A stretch of DNA of 47,621 nucleotides, from NCBI GenBank assembly GCA_028693155.1, contig JAQUVY010000007.1, forward strand, positions 1-47,621, in the 5' to 3' direction. Below, in pieces: positions 31,866 to 43,883 of the stretch. The stretch's first letter is position 1. Every line of letters begins with the position of its first letter. A program made the position numbers and the translations under genes. This DNA is from Eubacteriales bacterium (lineage in GTDB: Bacteria; Bacillota; Clostridia; Christensenellales; UMGS416). Below the pieces are notes generated by a model that was not told the origin of the DNA, did not search any database, and saw only the letters and a list, made by a program, of their open reading frames with translations.

Positions 31866-32750
31866 ATGTTTATTGACACCGCCGGCAAAACCCCCGAAGA
31901 AATGGGCTTTGCCTTTCAGGAACAGTACCCCACGCTCCGTTTCGCCGGGCACAGCAACCCCATCGTGAAGGAAATGCGCAACATCAACAACAACACCAAG
32001 CCGAACCCAAACAAACTAATCGTTTTGGAAGGCATTTGGGGCGTTAATTTTGTCTTAAAATATGATATTAAGGTGGAGTACGTCGTGGTTTGCCCGGAAG
32101 AGCTGACCACGCCCGAGGCCCAAAAGCTGCTGGAGGCGCTTTACGCCAAATGCGGCCGGGGCTATCTGGTCACCTCCAAGGTGTTCCAAGCCATCAAGGA
32201 AAAAGAGAATTCCGCCGGGCTGGTCACCGTCTGCCGCTTCCCCGTGCGCTCGCTGGCTGACATCCCGCTGAAGGACGACATGCTGGTGGCCGTGCTGGAC
32301 GGACTGGAGATCCAGGGCAACGTGGGCACCATCACCCGCAGCTGCGACGCCACGCAGGTCGATCTCATCATCCTCACCAACAAGCGCGTGCGCCTGACCC
32401 ACCCCAAGCTGATCAAAAGCAGCATGGGCGCCTGCCTGAAGATCCCCATGGTGGCGGCGGAGATGGAGGATGCCATCGCCTGGCTGGACGCCAACGGCTT
32501 TAAAACCTTTCTCACCGACACCCGGGCAGAAGAAAATTATTTCAACGCCGACTATTCCGGGCGCGCCGCCATTGTGGCCGGCAGCGAACGCTACGGCATC
32601 GCCCGCCCCTGGTATGAGGGGCAGCGCAATCTCATCAAAATCCCCATGCTGGGCGACTGCGATTCTCTGAATGTTGGGATCTCCACCACCGTCATTCTGT
32701 ATGAGGCGGCGCTGCAAAAGAAAGGCATGCTCAAGCGCGTACCACTGTAA
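31866..32750 (+). CDS. TrmH family (SPOUT) RNA 2'-O-methyltransferase
   Basis: ATG 31866 follows GGAGGCCAT; 294 residues. The C-terminal half has the three SPOUT motifs in order: LEIQGNVGTITRSCDAT (motif 1), IVAGSERYGI (motif 2) and DSLNVGISTTVILYEAALQ (motif 3), which build the trefoil-knot SAM site. The N-terminal part (NPNKLIVLEGIWGVNFVLKY) resembles the substrate-binding domain of rRNA methyltransferases of the RlmB/TrmH group. The exact target nucleotide cannot be deduced. It leads an operon with an MFS transporter, pyrophosphatase and nucleoside phosphorylase. Confidence 0.92.
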   Translation: MFIDTAGKTPEEMGFAFQEQYPTLRFAGHSNPIVKEMRNINNNTKPNPNKLIVLEGIWGVNFVLKYDIKVEYVVVCPEELTTPEAQKLLEALYAKCGRGYLVTSKVFQAIKEKENSAGLVTVCRFPVRSLADIPLKDDMLVAVLDGLEIQGNVGTITRSCDATQVDLIILTNKRVRLTHPKLIKSSMGACLKIPMVAAEMEDAIAWLDANGFKTFLTDTRAEENYFNADYSGRAAIVAGSERYGIARPWYEGQRNLIKIPMLGDCDSLNVGISTTVILYEAALQKKGMLKRVPL

Positions 32751-32762
32751 AGGAGGCTCGTC

Positions 32763-33938
32763 TTGAAAAACCGGCAAAAGACCTATCTGGCAAGCCTGTA
32801 TCTATTTTACACCGTTTATTACATGATCATGGCCTGCTCGTCCTATCAGTCGGTGTATCTCAAGGACATCGGCATGAGCAACACCCAGATCGGCACGATC
32901 ATGTCGGTGGCCCCGCTCATCGCCATGTTCTTTCAGCCGCTGTGGGGCATGCTGGGCGACCGCATGCCCCAGAAGCGCTGGCTGCTGACGGGGCTGCTGC
33001 TGGGGTTCGGGGTAGTGGCGCTGCTGCTGCGCACCACGGTGAATTTCGGGCTGCTCATCGTGCTCTTTACGCTGATGAACATTGTGCAGTCTCCCTGCAC
33101 GCCCATTATGGATACGGTCACGCTGGAATATGTGCAGGAGCATAACCATGCGTTTGGCCCCATCCGCATGATGGGCAGCGTAGGGTATGTGGCGATGGCC
33201 TGGCTCAGCGGCATCTACATGAACAACGACGTCAGCAAGGTGTTCTATATTCTGGCGGGGTTGGCCGGGGTGCTGGCCGCGCTGACGCTGCTCATGCCGC
33301 CGGTAAAAGGCCACCAAACCAAGGCAAACAAGGTTCCCCTCAAGGTTTTGTTTCAAAACAAGGAGCTGGTGCTGCTGTTCGTCATGGTGTTTTGCGCTTC
33401 GGTGACCACCACCTATGGACACACCTTCTTCGGCAAGTATTTTTCCCAGCTGGGCGCTTCCACCTCCATGCTGGGCGCCATGCTGTTTGTGGGCTCCTTT
33501 CTTGAGATCCCCTTTTTGCTCTTCGCCGACAAGCTCATGCCCAAGCTCAGCATCTGGGCGTGGGTTTTGCTGGGCTTCGCCATCACCGCCCTGCGGTGGG
33601 TACTCATCGGCGTCACCACCAACCTGTATGCGCTCATGGCTTTGCAGATGCCCAACCTGTTTGCCACCATCTGCTTTACCTACGGGCCGGTGCTGTATGT
33701 CAACAAAAAGGCACCGCAGCAACTGCGCGCCACCGCGCAGAGCATTTTGGTGTTTGCGGGCTTCGGCTTGTCGCGGGTGGTGGGCTCTCTGCTGGGCGGG
33801 TATTTCAGCGACCTGTGGTCCATCCCCACCGTATTTATCGCCAACGGAGTGTTCCTGGCCGTATGCCTGGCCGGGTTCGCCTTCTATATTGTCCGCGCCA
33901 AGGGCTGGCGCGCCATCACCACACCCGGTGACCTGTAA
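32763..33938 (+). CDS. MFS transporter
   Basis: This is a major facilitator of 391 residues with 12 predicted membrane helices. The start is TTG 32763, fixed by AAAGGAGG 8 bases upstream; the next Met is inside the first helix. The first cytoplasmic loop has the MFS signature as GMLGDRMPQKR, and the repeat in the second half is PKLS after helix 8. The type resembles the MFS_1-like and nucleoside:proton symporter groups found in Clostridia. A nucleoside or sugar is possible, since a nucleoside phosphorylase is encoded two genes downstream; this is inference. Confidence 0.88.
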   Translation: MKNRQKTYLASLYLFYTVYYMIMACSSYQSVYLKDIGMSNTQIGTIMSVAPLIAMFFQPLWGMLGDRMPQKRWLLTGLLLGFGVVALLLRTTVNFGLLIVLFTLMNIVQSPCTPIMDTVTLEYVQEHNHAFGPIRMMGSVGYVAMAWLSGIYMNNDVSKVFYILAGLAGVLAALTLLMPPVKGHQTKANKVPLKVLFQNKELVLLFVMVFCASVTTTYGHTFFGKYFSQLGASTSMLGAMLFVGSFLEIPFLLFADKLMPKLSIWAWVLLGFAITALRWVLIGVTTNLYALMALQMPNLFATICFTYGPVLYVNKKAPQQLRATAQSILVFAGFGLSRVVGSLLGGYFSDLWSIPTVFIANGVFLAVCLAGFAFYIVRAKGWRAITTPGDL

Positions 33939-33958
33939 AAAAGAGAAGGAGTTTGAGC

Positions 33959-34489
33959 ATGAACATCTGGCACGATATTTCCCCCAAGCGTATCAGCGCG
34001 CAGGACTTTATGATGGTTGTGGAGATCCCCAAGGGCAGCAAAACCAAGTACGAGATGGATAAAGAAACGGGAATGCTGCGGCTGGACCGCATTTTGTATA
34101 CCTCCACCCATTACCCTGCCAACTACGGCTTTATCCCCCGCACCTATGCCGAGGATAACGACCCGCTGGATGCGCTGCTGCTGTGCTCGGAGGCCATTCA
34201 CCCCATGGCGCTGGTGCGCTGCTATCCCATCGGGGTCATCACCATGATGGACAACGGAGCGCCCGATGAAAAGATCATCGCCATCCCCTTTGAAGACCCC
34301 ACCTACAACACCTACACCGACATCAGCCAGCTGCCCCGCCATATTTTTACCGAGATGACCCATTTTTTCTCGGTGTATAAGGCGCTGGAGCAGAAGGAGA
34401 CAGCGGTGGACGAGGTGCGCGGCCGGGAAGCGGCGCTGAAGATCATTGAGCGCTCGATGGATCGATACATTGAGTGCTATTGCAAATAA
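33959..34489 (+). CDS. ppa: Inorganic pyrophosphatase, family I
   Basis: The soluble family I enzyme hydrolyses pyrophosphate to two phosphates. ATG 33959 follows GAAGGAG with 7 bases between. The 176-residue length is normal. Active-site stretches are VVEIPKGSKTKYEMDKETG (Lys and Glu), THYPANYGFIPRTYAEDNDP with the signature DPLDALLL (three Asp), and the later DPTYNTYTDI. It sits between an MFS transporter and a nucleoside phosphorylase and would remove pyrophosphate made in nucleotide synthesis. Confidence 0.96.
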   Translation: MNIWHDISPKRISAQDFMMVVEIPKGSKTKYEMDKETGMLRLDRILYTSTHYPANYGFIPRTYAEDNDPLDALLLCSEAIHPMALVRCYPIGVITMMDNGAPDEKIIAIPFEDPTYNTYTDISQLPRHIFTEMTHFFSVYKALEQKETAVDEVRGREAALKIIERSMDRYIECYCK

Positions 34490-34501
34490 AAGGAGGATTC
34501 C

Positions 34502-35293
34502 ATGGAGCAGCTGCCTTTGACCGAATTTGACCCTTCCCCACTGGCTGTGCTGCAGCCCCATGACCCGCTGAAGGGGGTGGACGTGCCCCACCGGTGCGTC
34601 ATTACCTATTTTCGCGAGGTGCTGGAAAAAAAGGCGGCGCAGGGCGAACTGCGCCTGCTGGGCTATTTGCATTCGGAATGCGTCGATCTGCCGGTCTATG
34701 AAACCGAGGCGGGCGGCGAGCGCGTGTGCCTGACCCAGGGCTTTGTGGGCTCGGCCGGTGCGGCCGGCACGCTGGATGAGCTCATCGCCGCGGGCTGCGA
34801 CACCTTCGTGGTATGCGGCGGCGCGGGCGTGCTGCGCAGGGACATCACCGTAGGCCATTTGGTGCTGCCGGTCAGCGCGGTGCGCGACGAGGGCGCGTCC
34901 TTCCACTACGCGCCGCCCTCCCGCGAGATCGCCTGTGAGGAAGCAGCCGTGCAGTATCTGGCGCAGCGCCTGGACGCGCTGAAAGTGCCCTATCTCACCG
35001 GAAAAACCTGGACCACCGACGCCATTTATCGGGAAACGAAGCAAAAGGTGGCCGCGCGGGTGGCCGAGGGCTGCCTCACGGTGGAGATGGAGGCGTCGGC
35101 CTATTTCGCCGTCGCGCAGTTCCGTGGCGTCCGCCTGGGGCAGATTCTCTACGGCGGGGACGATGTAAGCGGGCAGGATTGGGACTCCCGTGCCTGGGAC
35201 TCCCGCGGCGGCATCCGCGAAAACCTGGTGAACTTAAGCCTGCTGCTGTGCGCGGATATGCCCGCGCCCCAAAAGGGAAACGCCGCTTTATGA
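34502..35293 (+). CDS. Nucleoside phosphorylase
   Basis: This is a 263-residue PNP/UDP-type phosphorylase, which splits a nucleoside with phosphate into base and ribose 1-phosphate. AGGAGGATTCC precedes the ATG. The core segment LTQGFVGSAGAAGTLDELIAA and FVVCGGAGVL contains the phosphate and ribose-binding glycines; the later LTVEMEASAYFAVAQFRG has the conserved Met-Glu for the ribose hydroxyls. Uridine or purine nucleosides are both possible. Upstream neighbours are a transporter and pyrophosphatase; a terminator follows, so it ends the operon. Confidence 0.9.
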   Translation: MEQLPLTEFDPSPLAVLQPHDPLKGVDVPHRCVITYFREVLEKKAAQGELRLLGYLHSECVDLPVYETEAGGERVCLTQGFVGSAGAAGTLDELIAAGCDTFVVCGGAGVLRRDITVGHLVLPVSAVRDEGASFHYAPPSREIACEEAAVQYLAQRLDALKVPYLTGKTWTTDAIYRETKQKVAARVAEGCLTVEMEASAYFAVAQFRGVRLGQILYGGDDVSGQDWDSRAWDSRGGIRENLVNLSLLLCADMPAPQKGNAAL

Positions 35294-35325
35294 ACCCGGA
35301 GGGTTCCCATGTATCGACCGACATG

Positions 35326-35381
35326 ATCTGAACACCCCATGCTTCCGCCTGCAAACGCAAGGCGGCTTGTTCAGATTATTT
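35326..35381 (+). terminator. Long terminator-like hairpin
   Basis: ATCTGAACA (35326-35334) pairs with TGTTCAGAT (35369-35377), and the inside has CCGCCT (35345-35350) with AGGCGG (35360-35365). TATTTC follows. A smaller hairpin GAACCC/GGGTTC lies upstream at 35292-35306. It ends 20 bases before the next ATG. Confidence 0.7.
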
Positions 35382-35400
35382 CGGCGAAGGGAATCCATTT

Positions 35401-36567
35401 ATGAAAAGCAAACGCAGCCTTAGGCTGATGTACCTCATTGCACTGTTTCAGGGCATGGTCTTTTACGGCCCCGTTGCCACGCTTTACCGGCAGGCGCAGG
35501 GGGTCTCCCTGTTTCAGATCACGCTGATTGAAAGCATCTCTTTGGCGCTGGCCATCGCTCTGGAGATCCCATGGGGCGCGGTGGCCGACCGCATCGGCTA
35601 TAAAAACACACTGCTTGTGTGCAACGTTTTATACTTCCTTTCCAAGATCGTATTTTGGCGGGCCACCGGGTTTGGCTGGTTTTTGGCCGAGCGCCTCATA
35701 CTGTCTGTGGTGTTATCGGGGCTTTCGGGGTGCGACTCGGCATATCTCTATCTTGCCGCCGGGAAAGACGGCAGCACCCGCGCCTTTGGCCGCTACTCGG
35801 CCTTTGGCACCTGCGGGCTGGTGCTGGCCTCGCTGACGTTTTCAGCCTTTTTGGCCAAAAGAAGCGATTATTCGCTGACCGGACTGCTGACGGTCATCTC
35901 CTACGGCGTGTCGATGGCGGCCACCCTTTTTCTAAAGGATCTGCGGGAGGCACCCGCGCCGCACACGGCGCTGAAAGACCGGCTGCGGGCCGTATCCCGC
36001 GCTGTGACAAGCGACAAGAGCTTTGTGCTGTTTTTGCTCGGGGCGGCGCTGCTGGCCGAAACCAACCAAACGGTCACCGTGTTTTTTAGTCAGGTGCAGT
36101 ACGTTCGCGCGGGCATCTCCCAACAGGCGATGGGTTTGATCTATATTCTGGTGACCCTTTGCGGGCTGTTGGCGGCTTTTGCCCACCGGCTGCAAAAGCG
36201 GTTGGGGGAGCGCGCCGCCTGCTGGCTGCTCTTTCTCACCGGCAGCGGCGCCTGCCTGCTCACCGCGCTCACCGCCAACCCCTTGCTGTCCGTGCTGGGC
36301 ATCGTCCTGCTGCGGGTTTCGGCCTCGGTGTTCGCGCCCATCTCGCTGGACATTCAGAACCGCCGGGTACCGGCCGGTGCGCGGGCTACCGTGCTGAGCG
36401 TATACTCCAGCGTGATGAGCCTGACCGCGGTTTTTACCAATCTGCTTTTTGGCCGCTTGGCCAACCAAAGCCTGCCCTTGGCGCTGGGCGCGGGCGCGGC
36501 GCTGTGCGCGGCAGGGCTGGGGCTGTACGCGCTGTGGGCGCGGCGGGTTCGCCCCGTGACCGAATAA
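35401..36567 (+). CDS. MFS transporter
   Basis: This second MFS protein has 388 residues and 12 predicted helices. The ribosome binding site AAGGGAAT before ATG 35401 is weak. The MFS loop 2-3 signature is GAVADRIGYKNTLL. Another conserved arginine-rich loop, HRLQKRLGERA, follows in the second half. It belongs to the drug or sugar efflux-type major facilitators; the substrate is unknown. No promoter is evident between the hairpin and its start, so it may be read through from the upstream operon. Confidence 0.87.
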   Translation: MKSKRSLRLMYLIALFQGMVFYGPVATLYRQAQGVSLFQITLIESISLALAIALEIPWGAVADRIGYKNTLLVCNVLYFLSKIVFWRATGFGWFLAERLILSVVLSGLSGCDSAYLYLAAGKDGSTRAFGRYSAFGTCGLVLASLTFSAFLAKRSDYSLTGLLTVISYGVSMAATLFLKDLREAPAPHTALKDRLRAVSRAVTSDKSFVLFLLGAALLAETNQTVTVFFSQVQYVRAGISQQAMGLIYILVTLCGLLAAFAHRLQKRLGERAACWLLFLTGSGACLLTALTANPLLSVLGIVLLRVSASVFAPISLDIQNRRVPAGARATVLSVYSSVMSLTAVFTNLLFGRLANQSLPLALGAGAALCAAGLGLYALWARRVRPVTE

Positions 36568-36619
36568 ACGTCGCTGAAATGCTCCGCCGCGCGCAGGTGC
36601 AGCAGAAACATCGCAATGC

Positions 36620-36657
36620 AAAAAGACGGCAGACACGCCCGTGTCTGCCGTCTTTTT
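36620..36657. terminator. Perfect bidirectional terminator
   Basis: AAAAAGACGGCAGACACG (36620-36637) and its exact complement at 36640-36657 are separated by CC, with A5 and T5 at the ends. It stands between convergent MFS (+) and amidohydrolase (-) genes. Confidence 0.95.
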
Positions 36658-36692
36658 ATCCCTTTGTCATTTTTCCGGGCTGGTTTTGCCGG

Positions 36693-37517
36693 TCAGTCCT
36701 TCAGCTTGTCGGCGTCCACCCCAAAGAGCTTGCAGAAGGTCTTGTAAAACACCTGCTCGCGCTCGGCCTGGGTCAGCGGCATGGCCATGAAGCGCTCCAG
36801 CTCACCCTTAGGTTCCCACATGGGGAAGTCCGTGCCGAACATGCAGCGGTCGGCGCCGTAATCGCGCAAAATGTCCGCCGCCTCGTCGGGCGGCAGGGCA
36901 AACAGCGAGCTGGACGTGTCGTAATACACGTTGGGATGGCGCAGCACCTTGCGCGCCTCCTCCCAGCGGTTGTAGCCGCCGAAATGCGCGCCGATGGCCA
37001 CAAAGCCGTCTACCTCGTCCAGCACGCGGCGCAGCCGGGTGGGCGCGGAGTATTCATAGCGCGCGTCTCCCGTGTGAAAGAGCACAGGCAAATGGCGCTG
37101 CGCCAGGCGGCGGTACATGGCGATGGCCTTTTCATCGTCGATGTAAAACTTCTGAAAATCGGGATGCAGCTTGACGCCGTGCAGCCCCAGCTCCACAATT
37201 CGGTCGATCTCCGCATCCACATCGTCCATAAAGGGGTGGAGCGTACCCAGGCCGATAAACTGTGGGTAGCGCAGGCAGGCCTCATGAATAAAATCGTTGA
37301 TGCTGCCCACCTGAGCAGGCACCGTGGCGCTGGAGCAGACCAGAAAGCGGCAAATGCCCGCCTTCGCGCCCACTTCTGCCAGCTGCTCGGCCAGACCTTG
37401 GGGATTTTGCATGGGGATGTCATAGAAGGCACCGATGGCTTTGGTGGCCTTTTCGGCAATTTTAACCGGGAAAATGTGGGCGTGCGCGTCCACAATGGGG
37501 CAGGAGATCTCCTTCAT
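36693..37517 (-). CDS. Amidohydrolase 2 family metal-dependent hydrolase
   Basis: This TIM-barrel enzyme has 274 residues from ATG 37517, which follows GGAGGAACT. The metal-binding motif is VDAHAHIFP near residues 7-15, followed by LGTLHPF, the His in GVKLHPDFQKFY, the strand LFHTGDARYEY and GAHFGG, and the final Asp in FGTDFPMWEPKGE. That order suits amidohydrolase 2 (decarboxylases and hydrolases related to ACMSD). The substrate is unknown. Its 5' leader has a strong promoter and then an intrinsic terminator hairpin ending only a few bases before the ribosome binding site, so transcription attenuation is likely. Confidence 0.88.
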   Translation of the reverse strand: MKEISCPIVDAHAHIFPVKIAEKATKAIGAFYDIPMQNPQGLAEQLAEVGAKAGICRFLVCSSATVPAQVGSINDFIHEACLRYPQFIGLGTLHPFMDDVDAEIDRIVELGLHGVKLHPDFQKFYIDDEKAIAMYRRLAQRHLPVLFHTGDARYEYSAPTRLRRVLDEVDGFVAIGAHFGGYNRWEEARKVLRHPNVYYDTSSSLFALPPDEAADILRDYGADRCMFGTDFPMWEPKGELERFMAMPLTQAEREQVFYKTFCKLFGVDADKLKD

Positions 37518-37527
37518 AGTTCCTCCG

Positions 37528-37567
37528 AAAAAAAACACAGGATCCACCAAACGAACGGCGGATCCTG
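37528..37567 (-). terminator. Terminator hairpin in the leader of the amidohydrolase gene
   Basis: On the minus strand CAGGATCC (37567-37560) pairs with GGATCCTG (37545-37538), further GCC/GGT pairs extend the stem, and GTG plus eight T follow (37535-37528). The amidohydrolase ribosome binding site comes next. It can end the pyrG-dapL transcript and can also attenuate the transcript from the promoter at 37614-37642. Confidence 0.88.
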
Positions 37568-37613
37568 AAAATTTGGCATATATTGGGGCGGTTTCGCCGG
37601 AAAGAATGGGTTT

Positions 37614-37642
37614 ATTGTAGTCTATTTCTCAGCCCATTGCAA
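37614..37642 (-). promoter_or_regulatory. SigA-type promoter upstream of the leader hairpin
   Basis: On the minus strand TTGCAA (37642-37637), 17 bases, TACAAT (37619-37614). The start near 37607 gives a leader of about 90 bases. Within it GGCG-AAAC-CGCC (about 37599-37588) can form a small hairpin, or CGGCG can pair with CGCCG inside the terminator stem. Confidence 0.78.
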
Positions 37643-37651
37643 GACAATTCA

Positions 37652-41263
<3,612 letters not shown>

Positions 41264-41278
41264 GATGCCATCCTCTCC

Positions 41279-41845
41279 TTATTCGTAGGTCTTTAAGACG
41301 CCCAGCGCCACTTCGCGTCGGGTCACGCGCAGATCCATGGCCTGCTTCTCCAAATAGCGGTGCGCCTGCTGCTCGGTCATGCCCAGGTGCTCCATGAGGA
41401 TAAGCTTGGCGCGATCCACCAGGCGGATCTCCTCTATTTTGCTTTGCAGCTTCAGATTTTCCCGGTGCAGCCCCCGCATACGGCGCTGCGCCGCCGCCAC
41501 CATCCTGACGGCCTGATAAAACATGGGGCGGCTGACCGGCTTGGGCACCACCAGCACGCCGTCGTCCTCAACCCGCTCGGCCACCTCGTCGGCCATTTCG
41601 TTTCTCACCAGCAAAATGACGCCCGTCGCGCTGTTTTCCACCGCCTGGCAGGCCAGCTCATGTCCGAACTCATCGGTCAAGGGCGCATTGATAACCACCA
41701 AGTCATACTCGCACTGGGTAAGCAGCCTTCGCGCCTGCCCCGCGTTCTCGGCAAAGGCAGAGGGTGGGCAGGCGGCGTCGCAAAGCAGGGTGCGCAGCAT
41801 ATCGCGCCCCTTTTCCGTACCGCACACCACCAATACCTGTTCCAT
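41279..41845 (-). CDS. ANTAR domain response-regulator-like protein
   Basis: ANTAR proteins bind paired RNA hairpins and stop transcription termination. Residues 1-115 form a receiver-like domain; its usual phospho-acceptor Asp appears to be Asn53 (YDLVVINAPLTDEFG), so it is probably not phosphorylated. Residues about 125-185 have the ANTAR pattern: RAKLILMEHLGMTEQQAHRYLEKQAMDLRVTRREVA. A coiled-coil linker lies between. It is 18 bp after glnA and 15 bp before dapF. Genes of this type lie beside glutamine synthetase in many Clostridia, where they are thought to regulate nitrogen genes. Confidence 0.88.
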   Translation of the reverse strand: MEQVLVVCGTEKGRDMLRTLLCDAACPPSAFAENAGQARRLLTQCEYDLVVINAPLTDEFGHELACQAVENSATGVILLVRNEMADEVAERVEDDGVLVVPKPVSRPMFYQAVRMVAAAQRRMRGLHRENLKLQSKIEEIRLVDRAKLILMEHLGMTEQQAHRYLEKQAMDLRVTRREVALGVLKTYE

Positions 41846-41863
41846 CTTCTCTCCCCCGCCGCC

Positions 41864-43114
41864 TTACTTGGGCACGCTTGCGCCGCAGTAGGCGTCTAAA
41901 ATACGCCGGGGCACCCAGCGACGCACAAAATCGCTCTGCGCGGCGCATTTCTGCGCCTCCTCCCGGGTGGCGGGCAGCGCGCCCAGCACGGCTTCGCCGC
42001 TGTCCGCGGCGGGGCATCCGTCCTGGGCGGGCAGCGTCTCTCCCCGCTCAATGCCGTCCAGCCCGGCGTGCACCAGCAGCGCAAAGGCAATATAGGGATT
42101 CACCGACGAATCGGGCGACCGAAGCTCCATGCGCGCATTCTCGCCGTTGTGCACGGCAGGAATGCGAATGAGGGGATCGTTGTTGCGGTGCGACCAGGTG
42201 ATCTGCCGGGGCGCGCCGAATTTGCCGAAGCGGGCATAGGAGCTCTCCTGCGGGTTTAAAAACGCGGTTATTTCGCCAATGCGGTTAAATATCCCGGCGA
42301 TGAAGCTCTCGGCAAGCGCGGAGTGCTCCTCCCCGCCCACCTTAAAAAGGTTCAGCCCCTCGCGGAAAAGCGACATGTTCACATGCAGCCCATTGCCGGG
42401 CTGGCCGTCCAGCGGCAAGGGCATAAAGCTGGCGCAAAGGCCGTTGCGGCTGGCCACCGCCTCCACCACCGTGCGCAGGGTGATCAGATTATCCGCCGCG
42501 TCCAGCGCATCGCAGTAACGGAAGTCGATCTCGTTTTGCCCCGGTCCCTCCTCATGATGAGACGACTCGGGTTGAATGTCCATTTCCTCCAGCGTCAGGC
42601 AGATGTCGCGGCGCACATTTTCTCCCCGATCCAGCGGCGCCACATCCATATAGCCCGCGCAATCGTGGGGAATGTTGGTGGGGTAGCCCTTTTCATCGGT
42701 TTCAAAGAGGTAAAACTCACATTTCGGCCCCACCTTGCAGGACAAGTCCTGCCCGGCCGCCCGCTCGGCCGCCTGTTTGAGCAGGTAACGCCCGTCCCCC
42801 TCAAAGGGGCGGCCGTCGGGATAGCGCACCTCGCAAAAGAAGCGGATGACCCGCCCCTGCTGCGGCCGCCAGGGCAGCACCACCAGAGTGGACGGAATGG
42901 GGAACAAAAACAGCTCCGATTCCTCAAAGGTGGAAAACCCGGCGATGACCGACGGATCGAAGGAGATGCCCGCTTCCAGCGCCCGAGGCAGCTCGTCCGC
43001 CAGCACGGCGATGTTTTTCAACCGGCCAAATACATCGCAGAAGGCCAGCCGGATGAACTTGACATCGTTCTCCCTTGCAAATTGCAAAACCTCTTTGGCG
43101 GTGAATTTTTTCAT
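41864..43114 (-). CDS. glnA: Glutamine synthetase
   Basis: GlnA makes glutamine from glutamate, ammonia and ATP. ATG 43114 with AAGGGG upstream is preferred over GTG 43120. The 416 residues have the beta-grasp start (FIRLAFCDVFGRLKNI), the metal and ATP-binding CEFYLFE and SSHHEEGPGQNEIDF, the GNGLHVNMS segment, and PAVHNGENARMELRSPDSSVNPYIA with the glutamate-binding Arg. The length is a little under the usual type I size of about 440. It follows the split glutamate synthase genes and precedes the ANTAR regulator, so it is part of the nitrogen-assimilation run. Confidence 0.96.
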   Translation of the reverse strand: MKKFTAKEVLQFARENDVKFIRLAFCDVFGRLKNIAVLADELPRALEAGISFDPSVIAGFSTFEESELFLFPIPSTLVVLPWRPQQGRVIRFFCEVRYPDGRPFEGDGRYLLKQAAERAAGQDLSCKVGPKCEFYLFETDEKGYPTNIPHDCAGYMDVAPLDRGENVRRDICLTLEEMDIQPESSHHEEGPGQNEIDFRYCDALDAADNLITLRTVVEAVASRNGLCASFMPLPLDGQPGNGLHVNMSLFREGLNLFKVGGEEHSALAESFIAGIFNRIGEITAFLNPQESSYARFGKFGAPRQITWSHRNNDPLIRIPAVHNGENARMELRSPDSSVNPYIAFALLVHAGLDGIERGETLPAQDGCPAADSGEAVLGALPATREEAQKCAAQSDFVRRWVPRRILDAYCGASVPK

Positions 43115-43148
43115 GCCCACACCCCTTCTCCAATCTTTTGAACGATTT

Positions 43149-43177
43149 ATTATACCGCAATCAATTCGGCGTATAAA
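43149..43177 (-). promoter_or_regulatory. Possible internal promoter for glnA
   Basis: An exact TATAAT is at 43154-43149 on the minus strand; TTTATA (43177-43172) is a weak -35 at 17 bases. The start would be near 43142, close to the glnA start at 43114. Confidence 0.4.
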
Positions 43178-43883
43178 GTTGTTTATAAGGATTTTTTGTA
43201 TTGGGCGTCAGCACATAAAAGGGTGCGCTGAGGATCTCCCGGGCATCAGCCCCAAAGGCCGCGCAATACGCCTCCACGTCTCCCCGGATCTCCTGCAGGT
43301 CTTCCGGCCCGGCCGGCGCGGCGCTCACCTGCCCCGGCAGATCCTGCGGCGGCTGATTGCACCGCAAAAAGATCTTGCCGCCGTGCATGCCCGTGCCGCA
43401 GAAATATCCCACCGGGGCTTTGCCGGCGCTTTGCAGCCCCAGCACGACGATGCGCCCCCCAGCCTGGTACTCCCCCAAAAAGCTGCCCGCCTCGCCGCCG
43501 ATGACCAGCACCGGGATCTTATCCTGATAAGCCTTCATGTGGATACCCGCGCGATACCCCGCGTTATCCCGCACGAGGATGCGCCCGCCCCGCATGGCGT
43601 AGCCGGTGGCATCGCCCGAAGAGCCGTGGACAACGATCTCCCCGGCGTTCATGGTGTCCCCTGTGGCGTCCTGGGCGTTGGCGTGCACCAAGATGGAAGC
43701 GCCGTTCAGATAAGCGCCCAGCGCATTGCCCGGCACACCGTAAATTTCAATGGTTTTGTTGCCCAGGCCGCTGCCGATGTAGCGGTGACCCAGGCAGCCC
43801 TCCACCACGGTGCGCGCCTGTGCATCGGCGCGGATCGCTTCGTTTAGGGCGGAAAAATGCAGTTGCTGTGCGTGTATGGTCAT
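43161..43883 (-). CDS. Glutamate synthase GXGXG-domain subunit
   Basis: The 240-residue protein is the C-terminal right-handed beta-helix domain of the large glutamate synthase subunit, made here as a separate chain. Repeats with Gly at regular spacing are visible: GSGLGNKTIEIYG, GDTMNAGEIVVHG, GDATGYAMRGGRI, GEAGSFLGEYQAGGRIVVLG and GTGMHGGKIFL. It forms a structural part of the complex and shapes the ammonia channel region in the fused enzymes. The ATG overlaps the stop of the upstream flavoprotein (TAATG), showing tight coupling. Confidence 0.93.
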   Translation of the reverse strand: MTIHAQQLHFSALNEAIRADAQARTVVEGCLGHRYIGSGLGNKTIEIYGVPGNALGAYLNGASILVHANAQDATGDTMNAGEIVVHGSSGDATGYAMRGGRILVRDNAGYRAGIHMKAYQDKIPVLVIGGEAGSFLGEYQAGGRIVVLGLQSAGKAPVGYFCGTGMHGGKIFLRCNQPPQDLPGQVSAAPAGPEDLQEIRGDVEAYCAAFGADAREILSAPFYVLTPNTKNPYKQLYTPN

